Shown here piece after piece: positions 1 to 8,904 of a stretch of DNA of 64,000 nucleotides. This stretch comes from JALEFZ01 sp039817415 (GTDB lineage: Bacteria > Bacteroidota > Bacteroidia > J057). How positions within the stretch are numbered: the first letter of the stretch is position 1; the number at the start of each line of letters is the position of its first letter. Under the pieces are notes generated by a model, which did no database searches, was not told the DNA's origin, and saw nothing but the letters and a program-made list of their open reading frames with translations. The stretch covers positions 186,001 through 250,000 of the forward strand of contig JBCBVV010000002.1 of assembly GCA_039817415.1 (NCBI GenBank). Direction: 5' to 3'. The position numbers and the translations under genes are program-made.

Positions 1-895
1 CGCCTCCATCATCCCATACAGAGAAGGCAAAACCATTGATGATACATTGCTCCACGTTGTGAGCATAAATCCTCATACGAGAGTTGAAATCACAACTAAG
101 GATGGCCCCAAACTCACTGTGATGGATGGGGATATTATTAGCTGTAGACCAGGCTTTGACGGAATTATACTTATTGGTGATTTGTTGATATTCATTGGGT
201 GTTCCCCAGGTGCCATTTCCTTGTCCAGAAAATCTCCATGGATCATATGCATGGTAATAACCTATGAGGTAATCATCGTTGGGAATAGCTGCTTGAAGGA
301 GTTGTTCTGAATTGGAGTACATATTCCCGCTGTAGATGACAATTCTGGTTGGATTGGATTTCCGAATAATTCCCAGGATACGCTGGTTAAGGTCGTCTAC
401 CTGTGAAACGGTCATTCCATTGGGTTCATTGATGATCTCGAAAAGGAGTTTTTCAGATTTATTTTTGAATCGTTCTGCCACCTGTACCCAAATGGAATCA
501 TAACGAGCTCTTAGGGTAGCATTGCTGTAGTTGGTTTTAAGCCAATCTTCGTGGTGTCCATTTAGGGTGATGTAAAAACCACGCGATAAGCCCCAGTCTA
601 CGACCTGTTCTACGCGATTCATCCAGCTACTATCTATGGCGAATGGAGCACTATTCGAAGTATGTTGGTCCCATCTCACAGGAACCCTGACATTGTTGAA
701 TCCCGCTGCGGCATAGGCATCGAAGTAGGATTCCTCAGCAGGTCCATTGTTCCAGGCCCCTTCAAGTGGGGGTTCAAGGGTATTTCCAAGGTTGATTCCT
801 CTTCCCATTTCGGCTACAGCCTGTTGGGGGGTAAGTTGAGCTTGAAGGGAAGTTACAAGGAAAAGGAGGAGTATTGAGTAGCAAAAACGTTTCAT
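1..895 (-). CDS. GH5 endoglucanase (cellulase), 3' end beyond window
   Basis: Secreted glycoside hydrolase family 5 enzyme, predicted to cleave internal beta-1,4 bonds of cellulose or related glucans. The frame stays open from the ATG at 895 to the window edge, giving 298 residues. A signal peptide occupies about residues 1-20 (MKRFCYSILLLFLVTSLQAQ). The GH5 hallmark GINLGNTLE follows, then the acid/base Glu in NEP (E157) and the nucleophile Glu in HHSEFG (E261), with FAFSVWDDGG near the edge. Both catalytic residues are therefore present and only a short C-terminal part is missing, perhaps including a sorting or binding domain. It lies alone downstream of the TPR-like gene, separated by a terminator. 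Family assignment is firm; the exact substrate (cellulose, lichenan, mannan) is inference. Confidence 0.9.
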   Translation of the reverse strand, partial: MKRFCYSILLLFLVTSLQAQLTPQQAVAEMGRGINLGNTLEPPLEGAWNNGPAEESYFDAYAAAGFNNVRVPVRWDQHTSNSAPFAIDSSWMNRVEQVVDWGLSRGFYITLNGHHEDWLKTNYSNATLRARYDSIWVQVAERFKNKSEKLLFEIINEPNGMTVSQVDDLNQRILGIIRKSNPTRIVIYSGNMYSNSEQLLQAAIPNDDYLIGYYHAYDPWRFSGQGNGTWGTPNEYQQITNKYNSVKAWSTANNIPIHHSEFGAILSCDFNSRMRIYAHNVEQCIINGFAFSVWDDGG

Positions 896-975
896 ACGTT
901 GATGATGATTAATAAGTGATGTGGCTTGCTACTACATAAGAAGAAGTTTGAAGAGGGATTTACTATTGTGTGAGG

Positions 976-1011
976 AAAAAAAGATGAATCCGCACGGTAC
1001 TTCTGACTCAT
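976..1011 (-). terminator. Intrinsic terminator after TPR-like gene
   Basis: On the minus strand, 7-bp arms (ATGAGTC at 1011-1005 pairing with GATTCAT at 990-984, one G.T pair) are followed by seven T. It begins two bases after the stop codon of the 1013-1855 gene. Confidence 0.55.
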
Positions 1012-1012
1012 T

Positions 1013-1855
1013 CTACAACAATGAGTAAAACATCGTCTCCACTATCCGCTTTTTAAATTCCTTTTTGGAAACAGAAGTTCCTATCACATAATGCTTTCCA
1101 TACAGCTCGAATTCGATATAATCTTGCTTCTTTCTGGTAAACATCCGAGCAGTTTTTAAGGCCTTGTCGAGTTTCTTTTTGAAGGCTTTGGTCGTGTATT
1201 TTTCCTGGATACGATTGATCAGTTTTTCTCTAAAAGGGGCATAAAAATCCTGGTAAGAAATCGAACTCATCTCCGGCAAGCGATACCCAATTTCCCTGTC
1301 CATGATTTTATGTAGAAGAACGAATAGCGCCTGATCTGGCTGACTTAGCCTAGTATATAGTTCATCCTTCCACATGGCAATAGAAACAGCCCTTTTCTCA
1401 AAGCCTGTTCCACTAAAGGTTTTGTAGGAATACAGTGTATCGGCTAACCAAATATAGGGCAAGGCTTTGGCAGGCATGTCATGTCGCACAAACATCTTCG
1501 CACAAACCATGGCTGCGTTATGGCGGTAATTGGCAAAGGGTTGCATGAAATCGACACCTTCGTCTCTATCGTTTAGCTTGGAATCAAAAATTTTGTTGAA
1601 CCATATCTCAGCTGTTTCCAAGCTATCCATAGTTGCATAGGCTACCGCAATGTTGTTAAAGGAGCTGCCGTAAAAGAGGCTGGTGTCGTTTCCATTTGCC
1701 AAGATAGCTTTCCACTTATGTACCGCATCCAGATATTGACCTTGCTGATAAAGATTCAGCCCTTCAGCAAAAAAGGTGCTATCAAGATGTTGTGCTTTGA
1801 GTGAAGGTGGAATGAGTATGGAAATGAGGAAAAAGAAGAGAAGGTGCTGTTTCAT
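1013..1855 (-). CDS. Secreted TPR-like protein of unknown function
   Basis: A 280-residue protein with a clear signal peptide (residues 1-21, ending LKAQ). Residues about 25-190 are helical with TPR-like spacing (for example GLNLYQQGQYLDAVHKWKAI, then AVAYATMDSLETAEIWF). The C-terminal 80 residues are Lys/Arg-rich and unlike the rest. No catalytic motif is visible. Exported TPR proteins usually act as scaffolds in the periplasm, but no partner is indicated here. The next gene upstream, a DUF1801 protein, ends 40 bp away on the same strand and the two could be co-transcribed. Function unknown. Confidence 0.8.
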   Translation of the reverse strand: MKQHLLFFFLISILIPPSLKAQHLDSTFFAEGLNLYQQGQYLDAVHKWKAILANGNDTSLFYGSSFNNIAVAYATMDSLETAEIWFNKIFDSKLNDRDEGVDFMQPFANYRHNAAMVCAKMFVRHDMPAKALPYIWLADTLYSYKTFSGTGFEKRAVSIAMWKDELYTRLSQPDQALFVLLHKIMDREIGYRLPEMSSISYQDFYAPFREKLINRIQEKYTTKAFKKKLDKALKTARMFTRKKQDYIEFELYGKHYVIGTSVSKKEFKKRIVETMFYSLL

Positions 1856-1895
1856 CTTTTGTAAAAGGTATCAGAATAGGGTAAGGGACTTTCGA

Positions 1896-2330
1896 TTACT
1901 TTCGACAGGAACATTCATGGTGCTCATTGAGATAGGCGATGCTTTCCATACAAAGGCCCTTTAGCGCATCGATATTGATGTCGTCCAACTTCTTTATGTA
2001 AATACAAGCTTTCCCCATCTTGAACTTCCCTAACTCTTCTAGCAACGCTCTGCTTTTCTCTGTATCTGAGAATACGTAAAGAGAAAACTGCGCCTTTCGA
2101 GGAGAAAAGCCTAACATGGGTGCATCTCCTTCGTGTCCAGAGGCATATTTGTAGTGGTAGCTTCCAAAACCAATGATAGTGGGTCCCCACATTTTAGGTT
2201 CGAAGCCTGACCATTCCTCCATGAGTTTGATAAGTTGGAGGCTATCTTCTTTCTTCTGTTCTTTTTCTACGTAGGATTCAAGGAATTCAAATACGTCTAC
2301 TTCTGTTTCGACTGTTTTATTCTTGGCCAT
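1896..2330 (-). CDS. DUF1801 (YdhG-like) domain protein
   Basis: Cytoplasmic protein of about 144 residues. The centre carries the DUF1801 pattern: MWGPTIIGFGSYHYKY, then GFSPRKAQFSLYVF, with a conserved Lys/Cys stretch (MGKACIYIKKL) near the end. The ATG at 2330 (MAKNKTVETEVDVFEFL) is preferred because the longer frame needs a TTG at 2405 inside the previous gene's stop and adds residues that do not fit the family. The C-terminus has an odd Cys/His cluster (HHECSCRK). DUF1801 proteins have a small alpha/beta fold and no settled function. A second, shorter DUF1801 gene lies at 57475-57864. Confidence 0.75.
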   Translation of the reverse strand: MAKNKTVETEVDVFEFLESYVEKEQKKEDSLQLIKLMEEWSGFEPKMWGPTIIGFGSYHYKYASGHEGDAPMLGFSPRKAQFSLYVFSDTEKSRALLEELGKFKMGKACIYIKKLDDINIDALKGLCMESIAYLNEHHECSCRK

Positions 2331-2401
2331 AGTCCACCAGCTTTTGTATGCTTTTCCATAAGATAAGAATTGGATGACTGCTGGGAAAGTTAATGACCCG
2401 T

Positions 2402-3010
2402 TCAATCGAAGGTCGAACTCTTCCAGGCATTCATCATTTCTTCCTTTTTATCCTCATCTCTATAGCTCAGATTGGCACCGAAGTCAAAGCCGTTTATGAA
2501 TAGACCATACATATCTTGGTAAAGGATAACCTGCCCATCGGGGCCGTAGATGGTAACGTGGTAAACTTCGAACTCTTTGCCACCTATGATTTCCTTTTGA
2601 GATGAAGTATCCAAGCGAATCCCTTGGCTGGCAAAGGTTTGGTACACAAGTCTTTTTATGGCTTTGTTATTCGCAGCCCAATCTCCATCCTCTTCCGGAT
2701 TAAAGGTTTCAGAGGTAGATTGAAAAATGTGAAACTGATCTTTCTGAAAGCTAATCAGTTGTTTGAACCCACTAAGATCGAATTTTTGTCCTGAGCTTTC
2801 TTCCATCATTTCCATACCCGTATCCTGGAGCTCTTGTAGCTTATCTCTGCTGGTGACCTGCCATCCTTTAGGAATCTTAATGGTCCATCCAATTTCTTCA
2901 CTGTGGTAGGTGTCCTCAGCAACCTGTCCTTCATCTACTTGTTTGTTGGGATCTTGCTGACAGGATGAAAGAAGAAAAAAGGCTAGGAGGGAGATTAAAA
3001 GTTGTTTCAT
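2402..3010 (-). CDS. Lipoprotein of unknown function
   Basis: A 202-residue predicted lipoprotein with lipobox LLSSC (acylated Cys at about residue 17). After an acidic linker, the segment beginning EEIGWTIKIPKGWQV resembles the opening strands of PsbP/DUF1795-type folds found in many Bacteroidota lipoproteins, though I cannot confirm the family. No catalytic motif is seen. It sits upstream of the DUF1801 gene on the same strand. Probably anchored to the periplasmic face of a membrane. Confidence 0.75.
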   Translation of the reverse strand: MKQLLISLLAFFLLSSCQQDPNKQVDEGQVAEDTYHSEEIGWTIKIPKGWQVTSRDKLQELQDTGMEMMEESSGQKFDLSGFKQLISFQKDQFHIFQSTSETFNPEEDGDWAANNKAIKRLVYQTFASQGIRLDTSSQKEIIGGKEFEVYHVTIYGPDGQVILYQDMYGLFINGFDFGANLSYRDEDKKEEMMNAWKSSTFD

Positions 3011-3099
3011 GATTCTTTAGGATAAGGGTAGATGATCAAGTTAACAAATGATTCATTTATTCAGCACAAAGCTCAATTTTTACTGTCAGGATAAAGAGA

Positions 3100-3729
3100 C
3101 TAGGCTTGACTTTTTAGCTGTTCTATTCCCCTTCCCGTCAAATTCTGGACATGTTCTGTGATCTTTTCTATGGGCCAATCCCACCATTTGAGGACTAAGA
3201 GTTCTTTGATCTGCTCTTCCGAAAAACGCTTGCGAATCTCCTTAGCTGGATTTCCACCCACAATGGAATAAGGGGCAACGTCCTTGGTGACCACGGCTTT
3301 CGTCGCAACAATGGCTCCATCTCCGATTGTTACGCCAGGCATAATTGTAGCACCATAGCCGATCCAGACATCATTTCCTACTTTTGTATCTCCCTTTTGT
3401 GGATAGCTTTTGCCCTCCATGGCCTCAGACCAATCTCCTCCGAATATCGCAAAAGGGTAGGTAGAGATGGACTCACTCAGGTGGTTGGCTCCATTCATGA
3501 TGAAAACCACGTCAGATGCAATCATACAAAACTTCCCAATGATGAGTTTGTCCCCCGTGAAGTCGAAGAGGTATTTTACATTTTTCTCAAAGTTCTCAAC
3601 TGTTTCGAAATCGTCATAATAGGTATAGTCTCCCACAATAATATTGGGATGGGTAATGATGTTTTTTAGGAAACACAGCCTATCGTAATGTGGGAGAGGG
3701 AAGGTTTGATTTTTATCGGGAATGGGCAT
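3100..3729 (-). CDS. Vat/CatB-family xenobiotic O-acetyltransferase
   Basis: Left-handed beta-helix (hexapeptide repeat) acetyltransferase of 209 residues, the usual length for streptogramin A (Vat) and type B chloramphenicol (CatB) acetyltransferases. Hallmarks are VGDYTYYD, IIGKFCMIASDV, the catalytic-His motif MNGANH (H83) followed by STYPF, then GDTKVGNDVWIG, MPGVTIGDGAIVA, and the tail PYSIVGGNPAKEIRKRF with WWDWP. The family transfers acetyl from acetyl-CoA to a hydroxyl of the drug. The whole motif order matches Vat proteins closely. No mobile element is nearby, so it is probably an intrinsic chromosomal gene. Real substrate unknown; drug resistance is inference only. Confidence 0.88.
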   Translation of the reverse strand: MPIPDKNQTFPLPHYDRLCFLKNIITHPNIIVGDYTYYDDFETVENFEKNVKYLFDFTGDKLIIGKFCMIASDVVFIMNGANHLSESISTYPFAIFGGDWSEAMEGKSYPQKGDTKVGNDVWIGYGATIMPGVTIGDGAIVATKAVVTKDVAPYSIVGGNPAKEIRKRFSEEQIKELLVLKWWDWPIEKITEHVQNLTGRGIEQLKSQA

Positions 3730-3805
3730 GTCTTATGGTTGATAGGTGATACTCCTTAAAACTATCGATTCCTTTACAAATAAAGGGCTAGAAGATGGAT
3801 ATAAT

Positions 3806-4576
3806 TTAAGCCTTACATAAGTGGAGAATATCGTCATAAAAGCGGGTGGGATTCTCTACCATATGCCAATGTCCGATTCCAGGGTACCTTTTGTGAGGAA
3901 GCTTGTGTTCCCGAATGAATGTTTGTGTATCCAAGGGCGTATCTAGATCGCCCCAGAGGTATGTCTTTGGGCATTTGAGTTGGATAAATTCATGCCCGCA
4001 GCGGTTGTTTTTTATATGTTCTTGACTCGATTCGGCCCAAGCAACCATTCCCTCAATTTGGGCGAATCGCAAGCTAGCGTAATAGCGTCTATACCTTTCT
4101 TCCGCTTGAGCTTTCTTGAAAATTTCTTGTTCAAATGCTTCCAAGAACTCTTGCCCATTAGCATACTTCAAGGGTTTGTTGGAAAAATAGCTGTCTGCCT
4201 CTGTGAGGTTTCCTTCGACATTGACATAGTGATTGATGCGGTCCTCCAGTTGTTGACAAATCCATGTTCCAATTAGGCCTCCAATAGAATGGGCGACCAG
4301 GTTGATGTTACGGTTTTCCTTTGTAGATTTTTTGATGATGTCAGCCAGTAAAGCTGCTTGTCGTTTGATGTCTTTGTGGTCTGTACCTAAGGGGCTTACT
4401 CCAAAACCAGGCATATCGGGGACAAATAAGTTAAAGTGTTCAGCAAGTTTGGACTGGAAGGACTCTTGATAGACCAGACCTGAATCTGCAAATCCATGAA
4501 TCAGCCAAATGGAGTCCCTTTGCTCATCCAACTGATTGTGTCTGATAAATACTCCTTCTGCAATATTGATATGCAT
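3806..4576 (-). CDS. Alpha/beta hydrolase
   Basis: A 256-residue cytoplasmic alpha/beta hydrolase. The oxyanion motif LIHGFADSG lies near residue 25, the nucleophile elbow AHSIGG near residue 96, and the catalytic His in PGIGHWHMVENP near the C-terminus, with the acid likely in WGDLDTP. There is no signal peptide. It resembles small esterases and C-C hydrolases of the same fold, but the lid region does not identify a substrate. It stands alone between the acetyltransferase and the beta-lactamase-like gene, same strand. Confidence 0.85.
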   Translation of the reverse strand: MHINIAEGVFIRHNQLDEQRDSIWLIHGFADSGLVYQESFQSKLAEHFNLFVPDMPGFGVSPLGTDHKDIKRQAALLADIIKKSTKENRNINLVAHSIGGLIGTWICQQLEDRINHYVNVEGNLTEADSYFSNKPLKYANGQEFLEAFEQEIFKKAQAEERYRRYYASLRFAQIEGMVAWAESSQEHIKNNRCGHEFIQLKCPKTYLWGDLDTPLDTQTFIREHKLPHKRYPGIGHWHMVENPTRFYDDILHLCKA

Positions 4577-4627
4577 CCCTTTTGACTTAATTTTTCAAGA
4601 CTTCCTCTTGCATGATTATTCGGTATC

Positions 4628-6046
4628 TCACTGCGTCCGCTTGGAAAGCCGATCTACCCCTTGTTCAGGTTGCTGAATGCGATAGGCCTCGACTTTTCCT
4701 TCTTTGTTGGGGATAAAGGTAATGCTCACCTCTGGGGAGAAGCCATCCACAATGAACTTGGTAGTCGAAACGGGGACCAATTCCAGCTGTGTTTCGGGAT
4801 TAAGCTCTAGGAAGAGTTTCCCCTCTTCAAAAAGGACCTGACGCTCTTTTTGGCTTTCTGTCAGATACTTACCTGCGTAGGTCTTCAAAATATCTTCTCC
4901 CAACTGAATAGGCTTTTCAATAGGAATGCCGTAGGCGATTTTGCGGGTGTTTTTTACGGGGATTTTGGTCTTTGGAATGGATTGGTTTTGAAGGATGATG
5001 ATGGTTTTGTCATGATCAAGGTGTCTTTCTATGTAGGTAATATAGCCTGCCCATCCCCCGGAATGATGAGCGATTTTACCATAGGTTTTCGATTCTTCGA
5101 TGGTCCATCCAAAGCCATAATCTGTTTCCGAACCATCTGCCAGTTTCGCAGGAGTGAAAATCAGTTCTTTGTCCTGATCGTTGATGAGTTTATCTGTGTA
5201 GAGTGCTTGGTCCCATTTCAAGAGGTCGATGACGTTGGAATTGACCATACCATCTCCCAAAATTCCGTCTAGGAAGATGACATAATCATTAGAAGGAACC
5301 TCATCTGGTAGCACCTTGCTGTCTGTACTGTCTCCGTAAACATACCCCTGAGCGTAATTGCTTACCTCTTTGGGTTGGTATCTCCTTCTGTAAACGAAGG
5401 TATTTGCCATGCCCAAAGGCTTAAAAATCTTATCGTTTAGGTATTCTCCGAAGGACTTGCCACTTACGCGTTCGATGATGGTAGCTAGTAACATGTATCC
5501 CGTATTGCTGTAATCCCATTCTTGGTTCGGCTCAAAGTCTCTTTCAGGCAGTAGCTCTTCGAAAAGTTTGAGCATATCGTCATTGGTGGCAATTTTGCTG
5601 TGGTCCCAGTGCTCATCCGCCAATTCCATATAATCAGGTAGCCCTCCAGTATGGTTGAGTAAGTTTCTAATGGTGACACCAGGATATTCTTGAAGCTCTT
5701 GAATATAGGTAGCGACTTCATCATCGTAGGAGAGCTTACCTTCCTTTTGTAATTGTACAATGCCCATGGCGGTGAATTGCTTGGATACAGAGGCCAGTTC
5801 GAAGACAGTCTCTGCGTTGATTTTTGCTCCTGTTTTCTCATTGGCAAGGCCATATCCTTTTTGGAACAGGATCTTTCCCTTTTCAGCCAATAGCACACTT
5901 CCATTGAAGGAACCTGCTTCATACTGGGCTGTGAAAAGAGAATCGAGATGGGAGGCAAGCTCAGAAGTAGGCGCTTTTTCCTGAGTGGCTGGCTGGCAGG
6001 AAATGAAAAATAGAAGGGGGAGGCTTATGAGCAGGAAATATCTCAT
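4628..6046 (-). CDS. Serine hydrolase, class C beta-lactamase/penicillin-binding family lipoprotein
   Basis: About 472 residues from the ATG at 6046, chosen because it places a lipoprotein signal (LLFFISC) at the N-terminus; the longer frame adds 13 residues ahead of it. Motifs of the family occur in order: SxxK in ASVSKQ, YxN in WDYSNTGY, and HxG in HHSGG. After the catalytic domain, about 100 residues form a small beta-rich C-terminal domain (QLGEDILKTYAGKYLTESQ onward), common in Bacteroidota members. Such proteins act as esterases, D-aminopeptidases or peptidoglycan hydrolases more often than as drug-hydrolysing enzymes. Predicted to be membrane-anchored in the periplasm. Confidence 0.88.
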   Translation of the reverse strand: MRYFLLISLPLLFFISCQPATQEKAPTSELASHLDSLFTAQYEAGSFNGSVLLAEKGKILFQKGYGLANEKTGAKINAETVFELASVSKQFTAMGIVQLQKEGKLSYDDEVATYIQELQEYPGVTIRNLLNHTGGLPDYMELADEHWDHSKIATNDDMLKLFEELLPERDFEPNQEWDYSNTGYMLLATIIERVSGKSFGEYLNDKIFKPLGMANTFVYRRRYQPKEVSNYAQGYVYGDSTDSKVLPDEVPSNDYVIFLDGILGDGMVNSNVIDLLKWDQALYTDKLINDQDKELIFTPAKLADGSETDYGFGWTIEESKTYGKIAHHSGGWAGYITYIERHLDHDKTIIILQNQSIPKTKIPVKNTRKIAYGIPIEKPIQLGEDILKTYAGKYLTESQKERQVLFEEGKLFLELNPETQLELVPVSTTKFIVDGFSPEVSITFIPNKEGKVEAYRIQQPEQGVDRLSKRTQ

Positions 6047-6128
6047 GTTGAGTTGGCTTGTAGGGTGATCGCTTATTGGAAACAAATATTCACAATAAAT
6101 TACAAAGCCCTTGTGTCATTTCCTTCCC

Positions 6129-6629
6129 CTAGCTGTGGAGTGTATGATTTGGCTTCAACTCATCTAGGAGTTTTTCCATTTCTTCTTTTCCCTTTTGTTT
6201 ACGGGATTGATTTATTCTGTAATTGATTGTCCAGATGAAAAACCCTATACCGAGGCCCAAGCCCCAATTCCCCTTTAAGTTGATGCTGGGATCTACAATT
6301 AATGAATAGGCCCAAAGGCCCATGAAGGCCACCAGTATAATCAGCAGTGCTATAAGAGCAAATTCCATGTAACCATATGTCAGGACTTTGATGTTGATCA
6401 AGCTACCCTCGCCTTTTTCTGACAAAGAATAGATAGCTCTGTATTTTCTTCTTCCTAGGGCATCTAACTTGATCTTCTCCCTAGATAAAATTTCTTCCGA
6501 TTCGATTGAAGAGGTCCCTCTTTCCAGTACGGGATGTGCGGCAAGCATTTTTCGGATTTCCTCCTTGGCTGCAGTAGGTGCAAGCGGAAGATGCTCGGAG
6601 AGAAGTATAGGGCCGAAGGGAAGTTTCAT
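6129..6629 (-). CDS. Membrane protein of unknown function
   Basis: A 166-residue protein with a soluble N-terminal 90 residues, two transmembrane helices (about 89-112 and 121-138) and a short charged tail (RKQKGKEEMEKLLDELK). The N-terminus has no signal peptide. I recognise no family. It lies between the metallopeptidase (86 bp upstream) and the serine hydrolase, all on the minus strand. Confidence 0.65.
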   Translation of the reverse strand: MKLPFGPILLSEHLPLAPTAAKEEIRKMLAAHPVLERGTSSIESEEILSREKIKLDALGRRKYRAIYSLSEKGEGSLINIKVLTYGYMEFALIALLIILVAFMGLWAYSLIVDPSINLKGNWGLGLGIGFFIWTINYRINQSRKQKGKEEMEKLLDELKPNHTLHS

Positions 6630-6715
6630 GAGGACAAATTGTAAGGATCAAAACCAATGTGTAAAACCTCAGAACCTCAGGATAGTTTGGAGAAGAATAA
6701 AAAGCCCTTCCTGAT

Positions 6716-7921
6716 TTAATAGCGATATGTATCCAGCTCCTCCTCAGGAATTTTCTTCAATTTTTTCATTTCTGCCTTGATAAAATCTCCAAATTCTTCT
6801 TGCTCAAAGCCAAATTTCTCTTTGAGGTAAGCAAAATAATCTGCTTCGGCTCTCCCGGCTTGTAGGGCTTCGAAGAAACCCTCCATTCCTTCCTTTTCGT
6901 AAATCTTCCCCATGAGATAGCCCCCAATGGCATATCTGAAATCTGTAGTGTATTCCCCGTTGGGAACGTCGGTTTGTAGGGCAGTTAAGTTATCCAAAGG
7001 GAAATCAGGATTTTTTTCAAGGAAAGTCTTTAACTTTTGTAAGTGCCATTCGAGTTTGTAGCCAGTACTTCCCCCAAAATAGGCTGCTATTCCCTCATCC
7101 ACCCAAGAATGATATTGTCCCGCATACTTGATGTAGGTGTAGAGATGAACCACCTCGTGTGGATAGTAAGCTGAGTTATTTCCGGCGTAAATGACCTTGT
7201 TGTAATTGTCGGCCATGCCTCCTGATTGGACTGCCATCATGGAGAAGGGAAAGAATTCCATCCCCATCATCTTACCTATATCATCAGTATTGTTGGCGAG
7301 CACATAGTCGAATGCAATGGGTTCTTCTTCAAATAAAGCCGCCATTTTTGTATTGAATGCGCTCATTTTCTTGGCCTCTTCCAAGTTGAAATCGTGTTCG
7401 GGATGAATGATATAATTGACCTGTCCGACTTTTTTGTTTGGGTAAACTGCCTTGTAATACTGCGTGGCATTGAAGAAATGGTAGCTGTCTTTGTTGGCTT
7501 TGGCATAAACCGAAATAATATGGCTGATGTCATGTTTACATGTTGATTCATCCTCCTTGCTGAACATCGCCTTCAACTGATAGAAGTCTTTTTCCGTGGG
7601 AATAATGCCTAGGATGGTACATTGGAACTGTTGGCTACTATCTGTTAAAGCCCTCAGTTCAAACAAAAGGGAGGCATAAGGATAATCTGGCATAGGAACG
7701 TGGTCATTCCATCTGGAATTGGATAGACTGAAGAAGGTGCCTTCTTGAAGATAGGCCTTCCATTCCCCTACAATTTCCTGAAAATAATCTGCCTCTTGGT
7801 TTTTGACATTGGAGTTGATGTGGAATAGGATTCGCTCGGAAGAATCTTCTGCGTCTTGGGCCTGACAAGAAGAGAAAAGGCCAAAGAAGAGGAAGAGGAT
7901 TAGGATGAAAGACTTGCACAT
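6716..7921 (-). CDS. HEVVH zinc-metallopeptidase-like lipoprotein
   Basis: About 401 residues from the ATG at 7921, which begins a lipoprotein signal ending LFSSC (C19). The motif HEVVH (residues 255-259) followed by WVDEGIAAY (E276) is a gluzincin-type zinc site, as in M1 and peptidase MA families, with 16 residues between the second His and the Glu, a little shorter than the M1 spacing. Residues 30-240 show no family I recognise. The C-terminal part is helical (FRYAIGGYLMGKIYEKEG), as seen in peptidase MA proteins. Likely an exported, membrane-anchored peptidase; substrate unknown. Confidence 0.75.
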   Translation of the reverse strand: MCKSFILILFLFFGLFSSCQAQDAEDSSERILFHINSNVKNQEADYFQEIVGEWKAYLQEGTFFSLSNSRWNDHVPMPDYPYASLLFELRALTDSSQQFQCTILGIIPTEKDFYQLKAMFSKEDESTCKHDISHIISVYAKANKDSYHFFNATQYYKAVYPNKKVGQVNYIIHPEHDFNLEEAKKMSAFNTKMAALFEEEPIAFDYVLANNTDDIGKMMGMEFFPFSMMAVQSGGMADNYNKVIYAGNNSAYYPHEVVHLYTYIKYAGQYHSWVDEGIAAYFGGSTGYKLEWHLQKLKTFLEKNPDFPLDNLTALQTDVPNGEYTTDFRYAIGGYLMGKIYEKEGMEGFFEALQAGRAEADYFAYLKEKFGFEQEEFGDFIKAEMKKLKKIPEEELDTYRY

Positions 7922-8084
7922 CTGCTTTTTGGTGGAGGTTAGTTGGATGATTGGGTACTGGCTTATACACAAGACAAGAGATGAGGTTCAAGGAGCTTGT
8001 TATTTTTTTAGGCGAATGGGTTCATTGTCCATAGGCGAAGGGCAAGGCTTATGAAAGCCAAAAGACTTGGCTTAGGGGCAAGAT

Positions 8085-8115
8085 AAAAGGGAAGCTGACG
8101 TTAAAGCAACTTCCC
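8085..8115 (-). terminator. Intrinsic terminator after SDR gene
   Basis: On the minus strand GGGAAG plus TTG pairs with CAG plus CTTCCC (9 bp including one T.G pair), with a 9-nt loop followed by TTTT. It lies 24 nt after the stop codon of the SDR gene ending at 8140. Confidence 0.75.
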
Positions 8116-8139
8116 ATACATGTCATTTTCCTCGATGAG

Positions 8140-8886
8140 CTAGTTACGTCCGGCAAGGACACCTCCATCGGTATCCCAAATGGCACCCGTTACCCATGAG
8201 GTTTTATCAGAAAGTAAGAAGAGGATGCTATTGGCGATGTCTTCTGGCTTTCCATTACGTCCGATAGGGTGGAAGTTGTTGAAGCCTACCAAGGCTTTTT
8301 CTGCCTCATCTTTTCCACCAAAAACGCCATGATAAACGGGTGTATCTACCACTGCTGGGGAAACGGCATTGACTCTGATATTGAAATCACCTAATTCCAT
8401 GGCTAGGTGTTGGGTCAAGGAGTGTAAGCCAGCTTTTTGCATGGAGTAAGCGGATGAAGGAGTAGCTTTTACTGCTTGTTTGGCCCACATTGAGCCAACA
8501 TTGACTATAGATCCCTTGTTGTGTGTTTGCATTTTTCTGGCCACAGCCTGTGTGAGAAAGAAAAAGCCTTTGTTGAGGTTTAAGTAGGCATCATAATCTT
8601 CCCTGCTATGATCCAAGAAGGGCTTAGGGCCAAAAATTCCTGAAGCATTAACCAAATAATCAATTCTATCTAATCCATCGATTTGTTTGATGAGATTATC
8701 TAAATCCTCTGCTTTGGTAATGTCGCATTGGTGTTTGAATAGGTTCTCCCGATCCGAAACCTTGTCGGTGTTTCTACCTACAATATGAACCTCTGCGCCT
8801 TCAGCTAGGAGTTGATAGGATGTCTCTCTCCCAATTCCACTTGTTCCTCCAATGACAATGGCTACTTTGTTGTTAAAATCACTCAT
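8140..8886 (-). CDS. Short-chain dehydrogenase/reductase (SDR)
   Basis: Classical SDR of about 248 residues. It has the Rossmann dinucleotide motif GGTSGIG (residues 13-19), the NASG motif, the catalytic YSMQK, and the ending TDGGVLAG typical of the family. NADPH preference is suggested by the HIVGRNTDK segment. The ATG at 8886 (MSDFNNKVAIVIGG) is preferred; the longer frame begins inside the operator palindrome at 8905-8926. A TetR gene lies directly upstream with matching operators before both genes, so this SDR is very probably the regulated target, perhaps in detoxification of a small hydrophobic compound. Confidence 0.9.
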   Translation of the reverse strand: MSDFNNKVAIVIGGTSGIGRETSYQLLAEGAEVHIVGRNTDKVSDRENLFKHQCDITKAEDLDNLIKQIDGLDRIDYLVNASGIFGPKPFLDHSREDYDAYLNLNKGFFFLTQAVARKMQTHNKGSIVNVGSMWAKQAVKATPSSAYSMQKAGLHSLTQHLAMELGDFNIRVNAVSPAVVDTPVYHGVFGGKDEAEKALVGFNNFHPIGRNGKPEDIANSILFLLSDKTSWVTGAIWDTDGGVLAGRN

Positions 8887-8904
8887 GATTAAAAATTGCA
8901 TATT

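Noticed and set aside
4850..5272. 140-codon open frame on the plus strand
   Set aside because: Lies entirely inside the serine hydrolase gene on the other strand; no start context or family features, so a shadow of strong coding bias.
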